From Microbacterium ureisolvens (GTDB lineage: Bacteria; Actinomycetota; Actinomycetes; Actinomycetales; Microbacteriaceae), in NCBI RefSeq assembly GCF_015278315.1, contig NZ_JADIJE010000002.1:248001-312000 (forward strand): a DNA stretch of 64,000 nt. Direction: 5' to 3'. The notes under the pieces were generated by a model. That model was not told the DNA's origin. It was given only the letters and a program-made list of their open reading frames with translations, and searched no databases. Shown here in pieces: positions 8,186 through 17,044 of the stretch. The translations under genes were made by a program, and so were the position numbers. How positions within the stretch are numbered: position 1 is the stretch's first letter; each line of letters starts with the position of its first letter.

Positions 8186-10801
8186 TCAGGCGGTGACGAC
8201 GGACGATGTCGCGGGAACGCCCACGACCCGCGTGTGCGTGCCGGGGGCCAGCGTCTCCTCTTCGCACCCGTCGAGGTCGAGCACCGCCTCGGTGCCGACA
8301 GGCACGGTCAGCTCGACGTGCAGCTGCTCATCCTCGATGCGCCACGAGATCGCCGCCTCGCCGTACGCGGTGAGCTGGCGCGCGGTGGCCGAGGTCAGTC
8401 CGCCGCCGGGGCGCGGTGCGAACCGGATCCGCCGGTAGCCGGGGGCGTCGGCCGCGAGCCCGCCGATGACACGGTGCATCCAGTCGGCGACGGCGCCGAG
8501 GGCGTAGTGGTTGAACGAGGTCATCTGGCCCGGGTTGACGGTGCCGTCGGGCAGCAGTGAATCCCAGCGCTCCCACACCGTCGTCGCTCCCTGCTCCACC
8601 TGGTAGAGCCACGAGGGGCACTCGCGCTCGAGGATCAGGTCGTACGCGGTGGCCACCTGGCCGCCGGAGCTCAGCGCGTCCGACACGAGCGGCGTGCCCA
8701 CGAAGCCCGTCGCGATGCGGTTGCCCGCGTCGTGCACCAGCTGCGCGAGGCGGGTGGTCGCGGCCTCACGCCTCACCGGATCGGTGATCAGGTCGAACTG
8801 CAGGCCCAGCGCGTACGCGGTCTGCGCGTCGCTGGTCATCGTGCCGTCGGCGTTCACGTACGCGGCCTCGAAGGCGGCGACCACCTCGTCGGCGAGCGCG
8901 TCGTAGTGCGCGCGCTCGTCGGCGAGCCCGAGCGCTGCTGCCATGCGCGCCACCGTTCGCGCGGACTTGGCGAAGTAGGCGGTCGCGACCAGGTAGCGGT
9001 CGGTGAGGGCGTCGGCGGGATCGTCCGGCGGAGCCGCCGGGTCGAGCCAGTCGCCGAGCTGGAAGCCCGAGTCCCACAAACGCGAAGGCCCGGCCAGGCG
9101 CTCGAGCAGGTCGACCCAGCGGTGCGCGCTGTCCCACTGCGCCTGCAGGACGCCCACGTCGCCGAAGCGCTCGTAGAGGGTCCACGGGAGCAGGGTCGCG
9201 ACGTCGCCCCACGCGGCGCCCGGCCGCATCGGCGTCCAGGCCTTGTCGGCGGGGATCACCGGAACGTACCAGGGCACGGTGCCGTCGGGAAGCTGCTCGA
9301 TCGCGAGATCCTGCAGCCACCCCGAGAGCATGCCCGACACGTCGTAGAGGGTCGACGCCGTCGGCCCGAACACCTGGATGTCGCCCGTCCAGCCGATGCG
9401 CTCGTCGCGCTGGGGGCAGTCGGTGGGGATGTCGACGAAGTTGCCGCGCATGCCCCAGCGCACGTTCTCGTGCAGGCGGTTGAGTGCCGGGTCGGAGGAC
9501 TCGAACCAGCCCGTGCGCTCGAGGTCGGTGTGGTAGACCCGAGCGACCAGGGCGCCCGAGGCCGCGTCGGCGTCGAGATCGCCCGGCCAGCCCGCGACCT
9601 CGACGTAGCGGAAGCCGTGGAAGGTGAAGCGGGGCTCCCACTCCTCGACCTCGCGACCGGCGAGCGTGTAGTTGTCGGTCGAGCGGGCGGCGCGCAGGGG
9701 ACGCGTGTAGATCTCGCCGTCCTGCATGACCTCGGCCGTGCGCAGCGTCACCGTGGTGCCGGCCTCGCCCGATACGCGGATCCGCACCCGCCCGACGAGG
9801 TTCTGCCCGAAATCGAGGATGCGCGAGCCGCTCGGGCCGGTCAGCACCGCGATCGGGTGCACCTCCTCGGTCGAGCGCACCGGGGGAGCGGTCGGGGCGA
9901 CGAGCGTCGCCGGGTCGCGGTGGCGCTCCTGCACGCCCTCCCACTCGCCGTCGTCGAAGTCGGCGGTCGACCAGCCGGGCAGTTCCTCGCGGGCGTCGTA
10001 GTCCTCGCCGTCGTAGATGCCGCTGTGCAGGATCGGGCTCGGCGCCGAACGCCACGTGTGGTCGGTCGCGATGACCTCGCGCGACCCGTCGTCGTAGGTG
10101 AGCTCGAGCTGGCCGAGGAACGACTGGTCGTCGCCGTAGAGGTTGCGGAAGCCGCCGCGCCAGCCGAGCCGTCCGCGGTACCACCCGTCGCCGAGCCACG
10201 CGCCGAGCGCGTTCGCGCCGGGCTTCACGACGTCGGTCACGTCGTAGGTGTAGTACCGCAGGCGCTTGCCGTACACGGTCCAGCCCGGGGAGAGCGTGTC
10301 GTCGCCGACGCGCTGCCCGTTGAGCTCGGCCTCGTACACGCCGTGCGCGGTGGCATAGAGCCGAGCGCGAACGAGGCCCTCGCGCACTTCGAAGCCCCGC
10401 CGCACGAGCGATGGTCGCCGCTGGTCCGACATCGGGTTCTCGTTGCGCAGGGAGCCGACCGGCCTGGCGGTCCAGTCGGAGGGCTCGAGGAGGCCCGCCT
10501 CCAGGACGGTGGGGACGGATGCCTCGGACCAGGCGCCGTCCTCGCCGCGCACCGCGATCCGCACGGCCACGACGTCGCGCGAGCGGAGCGGCTCGCCGGG
10601 CCAGGCCACCAGCACCTGGTCGGGCGAGTCGACGACGTAGGTCGTGATGCCGCCGTCGCGCGCCACCTCGACGGAGTACGCGCTCTGACGCCAGCCCGTC
10701 GGCGCGGAGGAGACACGCCACGAGAGGCGCGGCATCCGCTCTCCGATCCCGAGCGGTTCGCGGTGGTGTTCGATGCGGGGTGCCTCGACGGTGACGGACA
10801 T
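8186..10801 (-). CDS. GH78 alpha-L-rhamnosidase
   Basis: An 871-residue enzyme that hydrolyses terminal alpha-L-rhamnose. It has the bacterial rhamnosidase architecture: an N-terminal beta domain with FEVREGLVRARLYATAHGVYEAELNG (around 137-162), a concanavalin-like domain, and an (alpha/alpha)6 barrel. The barrel starts near the signature DIPTDCPQRDERIGWTGDIQVF (457-478), which contains the D/E residues of the active site. There is no signal peptide, so it is cytoplasmic. ATG 10801 faces the SDR/LacI/GH set across a 121-base gap with two LacI-type operators, so it is likely co-regulated with them. Substrates could be rhamnogalacturonan side chains or plant rhamnosides. Confidence 0.95.
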   Translation of the reverse strand: MSVTVEAPRIEHHREPLGIGERMPRLSWRVSSAPTGWRQSAYSVEVARDGGITTYVVDSPDQVLVAWPGEPLRSRDVVAVRIAVRGEDGAWSEASVPTVLEAGLLEPSDWTARPVGSLRNENPMSDQRRPSLVRRGFEVREGLVRARLYATAHGVYEAELNGQRVGDDTLSPGWTVYGKRLRYYTYDVTDVVKPGANALGAWLGDGWYRGRLGWRGGFRNLYGDDQSFLGQLELTYDDGSREVIATDHTWRSAPSPILHSGIYDGEDYDAREELPGWSTADFDDGEWEGVQERHRDPATLVAPTAPPVRSTEEVHPIAVLTGPSGSRILDFGQNLVGRVRIRVSGEAGTTVTLRTAEVMQDGEIYTRPLRAARSTDNYTLAGREVEEWEPRFTFHGFRYVEVAGWPGDLDADAASGALVARVYHTDLERTGWFESSDPALNRLHENVRWGMRGNFVDIPTDCPQRDERIGWTGDIQVFGPTASTLYDVSGMLSGWLQDLAIEQLPDGTVPWYVPVIPADKAWTPMRPGAAWGDVATLLPWTLYERFGDVGVLQAQWDSAHRWVDLLERLAGPSRLWDSGFQLGDWLDPAAPPDDPADALTDRYLVATAYFAKSARTVARMAAALGLADERAHYDALADEVVAAFEAAYVNADGTMTSDAQTAYALGLQFDLITDPVRREAATTRLAQLVHDAGNRIATGFVGTPLVSDALSSGGQVATAYDLILERECPSWLYQVEQGATTVWERWDSLLPDGTVNPGQMTSFNHYALGAVADWMHRVIGGLAADAPGYRRIRFAPRPGGGLTSATARQLTAYGEAAISWRIEDEQLHVELTVPVGTEAVLDLDGCEEETLAPGTHTRVVGVPATSSVVTA

Positions 10802-10823
10802 CAGCGTCCTCTCTGAGAAAAAC

Positions 10824-10833
10824 GAAACGTTTC
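10824..10833. promoter_or_regulatory. LacI-type operator 1 (GAAACGTTTC)
   Basis: A perfect 10-base palindrome in the rhamnosidase/SDR divergent region. Its centre is 46 bases from that of an identical copy at 10870-10879, a spacing suited to looping or cooperative repression. The LacI protein encoded at 11740-12783 is the natural binder. Confidence 0.75.
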
Positions 10834-10869
10834 AGTAGCAACGTGTACAGTGAGTGTCGCACCGAATTC

Positions 10870-10879
10870 GAAACGTTTC
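10870..10879. promoter_or_regulatory. LacI-type operator 2 (GAAACGTTTC)
   Basis: The second identical palindrome, 44 bases before the SDR start and just downstream of a possible -10 (TACAGT, 10846-10851). It would block expression of the SDR-LacI-glycosidase unit. Confidence 0.75.
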
Positions 10880-10922
10880 AAGTTCGGAGTCACCTCACGG
10901 GTGCGGCACAAGGAGGTACGGC

Positions 10923-11753
10923 ATGCGGATCGGTGTCACCGGCAGCGGAGGCAAGCTCGGGCGGGCGACGGTGGAACGGCTGCGCGCGGACGGCCACGAG
11001 GTCATGGGCTTCGACCTCGCGGGTGCGCCCGGACCGGGATTCACCCGCGTCGACCTCACCGACTTCGGGCAGACGCTCGACGCGTTCCTCTCGGTGACAG
11101 CGCGCCACGAGGGGCTCGACGCGCTCGTGCACCTCGCCGCGATCCCGGTGAACGGACTCGTGCCCGACGCCGCGACCTTCCACAACAACGTCACCGTCTC
11201 GTTCAACGCGCTGTTCGCCGCGCACCGCGCCGGCATCCGCACCATCGTGCTGGCCTCGAGCATCACCGCGATGGGGTTCCCGTTCGACGAGGCCCCGCCG
11301 GCACTGCCCGTCGACGAGACGTACACCGCGGCCAACAACACATACGGCCTCGGCAAGGTCGCCGAAGAGGCGATCGCCGCGCAGCTCGTCCGCTGGAACC
11401 CCGAGACCTCCATCACGGCCCTGCGCTTCACGAACGTCGTCGCTCCCGACGAGTACGCGACCTTCGAGCGGGCCGGAGAGCCCGGCTACCGCCGCGACCT
11501 CGTCGGCTCGTGGGTCGACGCCCGCGACGGCGCGCTCGCCGTCGCGCTCGCGCTCGGCGCGGCCCGGCCGGGGTTCGAGGTGTACAACGTGGCCGCACCG
11601 GAATCCGGCAATGCACAGCCGTCGCGCGAGGTTGCCGCTCGCTGGTTCCCCGGAACGCCAGTGGCCGACGATCTCGGCGAGTTCGAGTCGCTCATGTCGA
11701 CCCGCAAGATCCGCGCGCGGCTCGGCTTCGCCGCCGAGCATGACTGGCGCTGA
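10923..11753 (+). CDS. NAD-dependent extended SDR (epimerase/dehydratase or uronate dehydrogenase-like)
   Basis: A 276-residue Rossmann-fold protein with the nucleotide motif TGSGGKLG near the N-terminus and a YGLGK (YxxxK) active site. ATG 10923 is chosen because AAGGAGGT (10910-10917) lies 5 bases before it; an upstream ATG in frame lacks such a site. It resembles the uronate dehydrogenase-like protein at 53842-54813 in size and layout. It is the first gene of a LacI-controlled set with a glycosidase, so it probably oxidises a sugar released by that enzyme to a lactone. The substrate is unknown; apiose or a uronic acid would fit the surroundings. Confidence 0.82.
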   Translation: MRIGVTGSGGKLGRATVERLRADGHEVMGFDLAGAPGPGFTRVDLTDFGQTLDAFLSVTARHEGLDALVHLAAIPVNGLVPDAATFHNNVTVSFNALFAAHRAGIRTIVLASSITAMGFPFDEAPPALPVDETYTAANNTYGLGKVAEEAIAAQLVRWNPETSITALRFTNVVAPDEYATFERAGEPGYRRDLVGSWVDARDGALAVALALGAARPGFEVYNVAAPESGNAQPSREVAARWFPGTPVADDLGEFESLMSTRKIRARLGFAAEHDWR

Positions 11754-12783
11754 GGTGTCGCCGCAGGGGAGCGCGCCCGGTCGTCCGGGAATCCGCCAGG
11801 TCGCGGCCCGGGCGGGAGTCGCGGTGGGCACCGTGTCGGCCTACCTCAACCACCCCGACCGCGTCTCGGCGGAGCGGGCGCGGCGCATCGGCGAGGCCAT
11901 CGACGAGCTGGGGTTCGTGCCCTCGAGCGCCGGCCGCCAGCTGCGCCTGGGCGTCAGCAGTCTGATCGGCTACCTGTCGCCCGACGTGAGCAACCCCCAC
12001 TTCAGCGAGATCGCGCAGGAGGTCGAGTACCGGGCGGAGCGGCTCGGCATGACGGTGTTCTTCGCGCACTCCCACGGCGACCGCGATCGAGAGGACGCGT
12101 ACCTCGAGGCGTTCGAGCAGCGTCAGGTGCGCGGGCTGCTGGTGTCGTCGTTCGAGCCCATCGAAGAGCGGCTCGCGGCGATGCGGGAGCGCGGCACGCC
12201 GTCGGTGCTCGTCGGACGACGCGCGCGCGAGGCGAGCCAGCCGTCCATCTCCATCGACGACGTCTCCGGAGGCCGCCAGGCGGCCGAGCACCTCGTGGCG
12301 AGCGGATGCCGCCGCCTGGCGTTCGTCGGTGGTCCGCTGCCCGTCCAGCAGGTGACCGACCGCCTCGCAGGAGCGCGCCAGGCGGTCGCGGCCGAGCCTG
12401 TTGCGGGCATCGAGGTCGTCGAGGTCGCCGAGCGCTCGATCGCCGCGGGCCGCGCGGTCGGAGCCGCGCTCGCCGCCCGGCCCGCCGCGGAGCGCCCCGA
12501 CGGCGTCTTCGCCGCCAACGACGTGCTCGCGCTCGGTGTGCTGCAGGCGCTCGCGGCGGGCGGCGTCTCGGTGCCGCGGGACGTGGCGCTCGTCGGCTAC
12601 GACGACAACGAGTTCGCCGAGGCGTCCCTCATCCCGCTCACCAGCGTGCGCGCCCGCCATGAGGATTTCGGTGCGACCGCCGTCGACCTGCTGTTCGAGG
12701 CGATCGAGCACGGCGCCGTCGCGCAGCGGGTCTACGAGCCCGAGCTGATCGTGCGCGAGAGCTCGCGCCGCACCGCCCCCTGA
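11740..12783 (+). CDS. LacI-family transcriptional regulator
   Basis: A 347-residue regulator. The DNA-binding helix-turn-helix and hinge are at about residues 18-70 (IRQVAARAGVAVGTVSAYLNHPDRVS). The recognition helix reads TVSAYLNHPD instead of the common TVSRVLNG. A periplasmic-binding-protein-like sugar domain follows, with the usual AANDVLALGVLQAL and VALVGYDDNEFAE motifs. The start lies inside the end of the SDR gene (14-base overlap). It probably represses its own operon and the GH78 gene through the two GAAACGTTTC sites upstream. Confidence 0.92.
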   Translation: MTGAEVSPQGSAPGRPGIRQVAARAGVAVGTVSAYLNHPDRVSAERARRIGEAIDELGFVPSSAGRQLRLGVSSLIGYLSPDVSNPHFSEIAQEVEYRAERLGMTVFFAHSHGDRDREDAYLEAFEQRQVRGLLVSSFEPIEERLAAMRERGTPSVLVGRRAREASQPSISIDDVSGGRQAAEHLVASGCRRLAFVGGPLPVQQVTDRLAGARQAVAAEPVAGIEVVEVAERSIAAGRAVGAALAARPAAERPDGVFAANDVLALGVLQALAAGGVSVPRDVALVGYDDNEFAEASLIPLTSVRARHEDFGATAVDLLFEAIEHGAVAQRVYEPELIVRESSRRTAP

Positions 12784-12819
12784 CCACCCCGCACGGACCC
12801 GAGTCGAAGGAGAATCCCC

Positions 12820-14346
12820 GTGTCCTCTGAGCCCGCCCCGCAGCCGCAGGAGCTGTACCGCCCGATCGAGCTGGCGTTCGAGGGCGCCGAAGCGATCCCG
12901 GCCGACCGCACGCCGCTCACCCTGCGCGCGCGGCACCACGGCTCCGGCGCAGAGCGCGTCGTGCCCGGCTTCTGGGACGGCGGCACGACGTACCGCGTAC
13001 GGTTCTCCCCGGACCTCGAGGGGGAGTGGTCGTGGACGACGGAGAGCGCGGATGCCGCGCTCTCGGGCAGATCCGGCACGTTCGCGGTCGTGCGCGGCAC
13101 AGAGCGCGGGCCCGTAAGGGTCGCGCACCGCTTCCACTTCGCCCACGCCGACGGCACCCCGATCCGGCCCGTCGGCGCGACCGCGTACAACTGGCTGCAT
13201 CAGGAGGAGCCCCTGTACTCGTCGACCGTCGACGCGATCGCCGAGGCGGGGTTCAACAAGTTCCGCTTCATGGTCTTCCCGCAGGGCGGCGGCTACATCG
13301 AGCACATCCCGACGCTCTGGCCGTTCGAGAAGACCGACGGACGGTGGGACGTGACCCGGCCCGTGCCGGCGTTCTTCCAGCGGCTCGACCGCGCCGTCGA
13401 GCTGCTCGGCGAACGGGGCATCCAGGCCGACGTGCTGATCTACAACGCGTACGACCGCGGTCAGTTCGGGCTGAACGAGCTCACCGAGGACGAGGACGCC
13501 GTCTACCTGCGCTACCTCGTCGCGCGCCTGGCCGCGTATCCGCACGTGTGGTGGTCGCTGTGCAACGAGTTCGACCAGCTCGAGCGGCCGGACGAGCGCT
13601 GGGACCGCACCGGGGCGCTCCTGGCCGAGATCGACCCGTACGACCACCTGCGCTCGATCCACAACTGGATCGAGCTGTACGACAACAACCAGCCGTGGGT
13701 GACGCACGCCTCGATCCAGAACGGCTCGGTCACCACGGACTTCGGCCGTGCCGGGCTGTACCGCGACGTGTGGGGCAAGCCCGTCGTGCTCGACGAGATC
13801 AAGTACGAGGGCGACATCCCGGAGCGCTGGGGACACCTGGACGCGGAGCAGCTCGTGCACCAGTTCTGGGTGTCGACGGTCGCCGGCTGCTACGCCTCGC
13901 ACGGGGAGAGCTTCGTCACCGCGTCCGGCAGCCTCCACATGGTCGAGGGCGGCCCCCTGCGCGGCGACTCGCCCGTACGGCTGGGCTTCCTGCGGCGCAT
14001 CCTCGAGGAGGTCGACGGGCCCGGCCTCGACCCCGTCGACAAGTGGGACGACCCCGCTCATGTCGCCGGCATCCCTCGTCGCACCTACCTGCAGTACCTC
14101 GGCAGCTCGGCGCCCGCCGACTGGTCGTTCCGGCTGCCGATCGGCTTCCCCGGCGAGCGCCCCGAGCCCGGCGACGCCTTCGAGGTCGACATCATCGACA
14201 CCTGGAACATGACGGTCACGCCGGTCGGGCGCCGCTTCACGCTCGACGACGTGCAGCGCAACGACGCCTACGACCGCGCGTCCGCGCCGGTGGAGCTGCC
14301 CGAGGGCGAGGCCCTCGCCCTGCGCATCACCCGGGTCGAGGCCTGA
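12820..14346 (+). CDS. DUF5060-type glycoside hydrolase, clan-A-like barrel; candidate apiosidase
   Basis: A 508-residue protein without signal peptide. Residues about 12-95 look like a DUF5060 beta-sandwich (GFWDGGTTYRVRFSPDLEGEW). A TIM barrel follows, with VGATAYNWLHQ, a CNEFDQ motif (N249-E250, likely acid/base) and LDEIKYEGD (E326, likely nucleophile), then a C-terminal beta domain (DUF5605-like) from about 415. GTG 12820 follows AAGGAGA. The NE...E pattern is that of clan GH-A retaining enzymes. GH140 apiosidases share a related DUF4038 barrel, and the apiose pathway begins just downstream on the other strand, so an apiosidase is a reasonable guess. Specificity cannot be proven from sequence. 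Confidence 0.72.
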   Translation: MSSEPAPQPQELYRPIELAFEGAEAIPADRTPLTLRARHHGSGAERVVPGFWDGGTTYRVRFSPDLEGEWSWTTESADAALSGRSGTFAVVRGTERGPVRVAHRFHFAHADGTPIRPVGATAYNWLHQEEPLYSSTVDAIAEAGFNKFRFMVFPQGGGYIEHIPTLWPFEKTDGRWDVTRPVPAFFQRLDRAVELLGERGIQADVLIYNAYDRGQFGLNELTEDEDAVYLRYLVARLAAYPHVWWSLCNEFDQLERPDERWDRTGALLAEIDPYDHLRSIHNWIELYDNNQPWVTHASIQNGSVTTDFGRAGLYRDVWGKPVVLDEIKYEGDIPERWGHLDAEQLVHQFWVSTVAGCYASHGESFVTASGSLHMVEGGPLRGDSPVRLGFLRRILEEVDGPGLDPVDKWDDPAHVAGIPRRTYLQYLGSSAPADWSFRLPIGFPGERPEPGDAFEVDIIDTWNMTVTPVGRRFTLDDVQRNDAYDRASAPVELPEGEALALRITRVEA

Positions 14347-14359
14347 GTCATCGCGCGAC

Positions 14360-14394
14360 GCGACCCGTCGTGAGCTGACGCCACGACGGGTCGC
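14360..14394. terminator. bidirectional terminator-like hairpin
   Basis: A 13-base perfect inverted repeat (14360-14372 and 14382-14394) lies between the convergent DUF5060 glycosidase and apionate lactonase genes. There is no T tract in either direction. Confidence 0.6.
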
Positions 14395-14400
14395 GGGGGG

Positions 14401-16137
14401 TCAGAGCTGCACGAACTCGCCCGGCGCGACCTCCGCCGTGCGGAAAGAGCCGTCGGGCAGCTCGACCTCGACCGCCCGGGTCGACCGGTCGAGGTTCGCC
14501 ACCAGGACGACCGCGCCCTCATCGGTGCGGGCGCCGATCGCCCACACCAGGCCGTCGGCGGAGTCGCCGGCAAGAGCCGGGTGGCCCGACAGCGAGCGGA
14601 GGGCCGACACCGCCCCGAGCACCGGGTAGGGCGCGCCGTCCGCTCCGCGGAGGCCACGCGGACCCCATTCCTCGAAGTACGCGAGGGTCGCGACGCCGGG
14701 CACCGCAAGGGCGGCTGCGCTCGCGACGGTCCAGGCGGCGAGCTCGGGTGCCTGCTGGCGCTCGTCGACCGCGTCGATCAGCGCGGAGCCGTAGCCCTCG
14801 CGCAGGTCGTCGTGGGCGGGCATCGGCGGCGCCGTCGTCGCGACGTCGTTGAAGTGCGGACGCAGCGAGATCGGACCGATGTGCACGGGAGCCCCGCGCG
14901 CGATCTGCACCCCCTGTGTCGCGACCAGCCGCTGGATGGGCAGCGCCTCGACGAGCTGAGCCGTGGAGAGGCTGTGGAAGAGCGGCGTGCTGCTGAACAC
15001 GATGCCGTCCAGGCCCCGCGGCAAACGGTGCTGCTCGCGGTTCAGCTCGGTGAAGTGGGAGCGTGCTCCGCCCACGACCTCGGTCCGGACGCCGGCCTCG
15101 TCGACGGCATGGCGCAGCAGGGCGATCGCCTCCAGGTCGGAGACGTGGCGCGCGGGCCCGGTCGGCCAGAACGCGCTGGCGCGCGCGACCGGCAGTCCGC
15201 GCAGCGCCGCGGCGCCGTCGTGCACGCTCTCCGGGTCGGAATGGTCGAGCACGAAGCGAACGTCGAGCGGGAGAGCGGATGCCGCGGCCCGGTCGAGCGC
15301 CGCCCGCCAGTTGCGGGTGGCGAGATCGAGCTCGACCAGCACGGCGGCCGGCGTCGCTGCATCGTCATCGGCGAAGGGGGCGGGACCGGCTGCCGTCGAG
15401 GCCGCCACCGCGATCGCGGGGAAGGCCGGCCCCTGCGTGAGGCGGAGACGGGTGACCTCGGCCGGCGCGAGCGGAACCGGCTTTGCCGACACCGCGAGGT
15501 CCACCGACTGCACGACCCGCTCGCCCGCCGCCAGGGTGTAGGGGAAGGGCAGTGCCAGTGGCCGGCTGTACGTCTTGTACGAGGCATCCGTCCAGTTGCG
15601 CTGGTCCTCCATCTCGAACACGTCGCCCTCGAAGCGGACGTCGACGTCGAGGCCCTCGTGCGACCACGAGAGCCCGGCGACGTCGAACGCCGGCTGGTGG
15701 GGGCTGATGTGCTCCGGGAAGCGCGAGTGGGCGACCGCCCCGTCGGAGTGGCGGACGAGGAGGGCGGTACCCGCGACGGTCGGCGGATGCAGCACGACGA
15801 GACCGGTGCGATTCGTCGCGAACTCAGCCTGCGATTCGAGATCGGTGAGCACGCGCAGCCGCCCGGGACCGCGCACCTCCGCGCGCACGATGCCCCGGAG
15901 ATCGGCGCCCAGACCCTCCGTGTGCACGTGCAGGGTGAGGGCGAGGTCGGACGACGCGATGCGGTCGACGACCAGACTCGCCGTGTCCCAGTTGCGGTCG
16001 CGCACGACGGCGCGCACCGACCGCAGCACGATGCGGCCCTCGAACGCGATGTCGGCGAGTTCGTCGGCCCACACCTCCAGCGACCAGGCGCCGCTGCGCC
16101 ACGTGCGCGCCCGTTCGCCGTTCCACAGGTCCGTCAT
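14401..16137 (-). CDS. apnL: D-apionate lactonase-like protein
   Basis: A 578-residue cytoplasmic protein in no common Pfam family that I can name, with an N-terminal beta-rich half including FEMEDQRNWTDASYKTYSRPL-like sequence (around 190-210) and a C-terminal TIM-barrel-like half. This arrangement and its place beside the apionate oxidoisomerase and 3-oxo-isoapionate decarboxylase genes match ApnL, which opens D-apionolactone to D-apionate. ATG 16137 is used; another in-frame ATG at 16146 is possible. It is the last gene of the operon, separated from the SDR by 148 bases and a hairpin, so its level may differ from that of the upstream genes. The assignment rests on recalled family features and context. 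Confidence 0.7.
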   Translation of the reverse strand: MTDLWNGERARTWRSGAWSLEVWADELADIAFEGRIVLRSVRAVVRDRNWDTASLVVDRIASSDLALTLHVHTEGLGADLRGIVRAEVRGPGRLRVLTDLESQAEFATNRTGLVVLHPPTVAGTALLVRHSDGAVAHSRFPEHISPHQPAFDVAGLSWSHEGLDVDVRFEGDVFEMEDQRNWTDASYKTYSRPLALPFPYTLAAGERVVQSVDLAVSAKPVPLAPAEVTRLRLTQGPAFPAIAVAASTAAGPAPFADDDAATPAAVLVELDLATRNWRAALDRAAASALPLDVRFVLDHSDPESVHDGAAALRGLPVARASAFWPTGPARHVSDLEAIALLRHAVDEAGVRTEVVGGARSHFTELNREQHRLPRGLDGIVFSSTPLFHSLSTAQLVEALPIQRLVATQGVQIARGAPVHIGPISLRPHFNDVATTAPPMPAHDDLREGYGSALIDAVDERQQAPELAAWTVASAAALAVPGVATLAYFEEWGPRGLRGADGAPYPVLGAVSALRSLSGHPALAGDSADGLVWAIGARTDEGAVVLVANLDRSTRAVEVELPDGSFRTAEVAPGEFVQL

Positions 16138-16220
16138 GGTTCCCATCCTCGTACTCCGATCGCGTTCGAGGTCACGTGCCGTCCGTGGTCCGTGCTTCGG
16201 GGGTTCGGCGCGCGGACTCC

Positions 16221-16250
16221 CCGTCGGGGTGCAGGGCTGCGCCCCGACGG
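16221..16250 (-). terminator. stem-loop between SDR and lactonase genes
   Basis: A 14-base imperfect inverted repeat (16221-16234, 16237-16250; one T-G mispair) lies in the 148-base gap. It may partly terminate transcription or process the mRNA before apnL. The rest of the gap shows nothing I can interpret. Confidence 0.45.
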
Positions 16251-16285
16251 AGAAAGGCGCCCGGAACCCGGGACGCCGCCGGGCC

Positions 16286-17041
16286 TCAGAGCGAGGTCAT
16301 GCCGCCGTCGACCTGGAACGTCGCACCCGTCGCGAAGGCGCCGTCGTCGCTGGCGAGGTAGACCATGATGCCCGCGACGTCGTCGGGCGTGCCGGCGCGG
16401 CCGATCGGGATGCGGCCGATGATCGCGGCGCGGGACTCGGGGTCCTCGCTGATCGCCGCGACGAGGGGCGTCTCGGTGTACGCGGGCTGCACCGTGTTCA
16501 CCCGGACGCCCTTGTCGGCGTAGGCCGCGGCGACGGTGCGGCCGAGGCCGTGCATACCGGCCTTCGACGCGCTGTAGGCGGTGAAGTCCCTGCCCTCGCC
16601 GTTGACCGCGGTCGGGCTGCCGGTGAGGATGATCGACCCGCCGCCGCGCGGCACCATGCTGCGCAGGGCGTGCTTGACCGTCAGGAACGTGCCCGTCAGG
16701 TTGATGTCGATCGTGCGGCGCCACACGTCCAAGTCGAGGTCGGCCGCCGGCGCGTCCTGCCCGAACAGCTGCACGCCGGCGTTCGCGACCACCACGTCGG
16801 GCGCCCAGCCCGCCGCCTCGACCTCGGCGAACGCCGCTTCGACCGCGGCTTCGTCCGAGATGTCCATCGTGACGGCGCGGGCGTTCTCGCCGATCTCGGC
16901 AGCGGCCGCAGCCGCGCCCTCGCCGTTGCGGTCGGCGAGGATGACCCGGGCGCCCTCGCGGGCGAAGCGCTGGGCGACGGCCAGGCCGATTCCCAGTGCC
17001 CCGCCCGTGATGAGCGCGGTCTTGCCCTCGAGCTGGCCCAC
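16286..17041 (-). CDS. short-chain dehydrogenase/reductase (sugar or tetritol dehydrogenase)
   Basis: A 251-residue classical SDR with cofactor motif TGGALGIG (residues 13-20), NAG (around 89-91), active-site Ser in ILTGSP and YSASK (YxxxK). It starts at GTG 17041, 3 bases after the stop of the oxidoisomerase gene. In this operon it could oxidise D-apiose to D-apionolactone (a step done by the MocA-type ApsD in described pathways) or convert a tetritol to erythrulose. Neither can be decided from sequence. The C-terminal GATFQVDGGMTSL end is typical, so the protein is complete. Confidence 0.85.
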   Translation of the reverse strand: MGQLEGKTALITGGALGIGLAVAQRFAREGARVILADRNGEGAAAAAAEIGENARAVTMDISDEAAVEAAFAEVEAAGWAPDVVVANAGVQLFGQDAPAADLDLDVWRRTIDINLTGTFLTVKHALRSMVPRGGGSIILTGSPTAVNGEGRDFTAYSASKAGMHGLGRTVAAAYADKGVRVNTVQPAYTETPLVAAISEDPESRAAIIGRIPIGRAGTPDDVAGIMVYLASDDGAFATGATFQVDGGMTSL

Positions 17042-17044
17042 CGG

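Noticed and set aside
8732..10816. A 694-codon open frame opposite the rhamnosidase, and similar long ones at 11692-14061, 14581-16368, 15575-18076, 34358-36316 and 47639-50089
   Set aside because: All lie over well-supported genes, show no family motifs and have Arg/Ala-rich composition of shadow frames.
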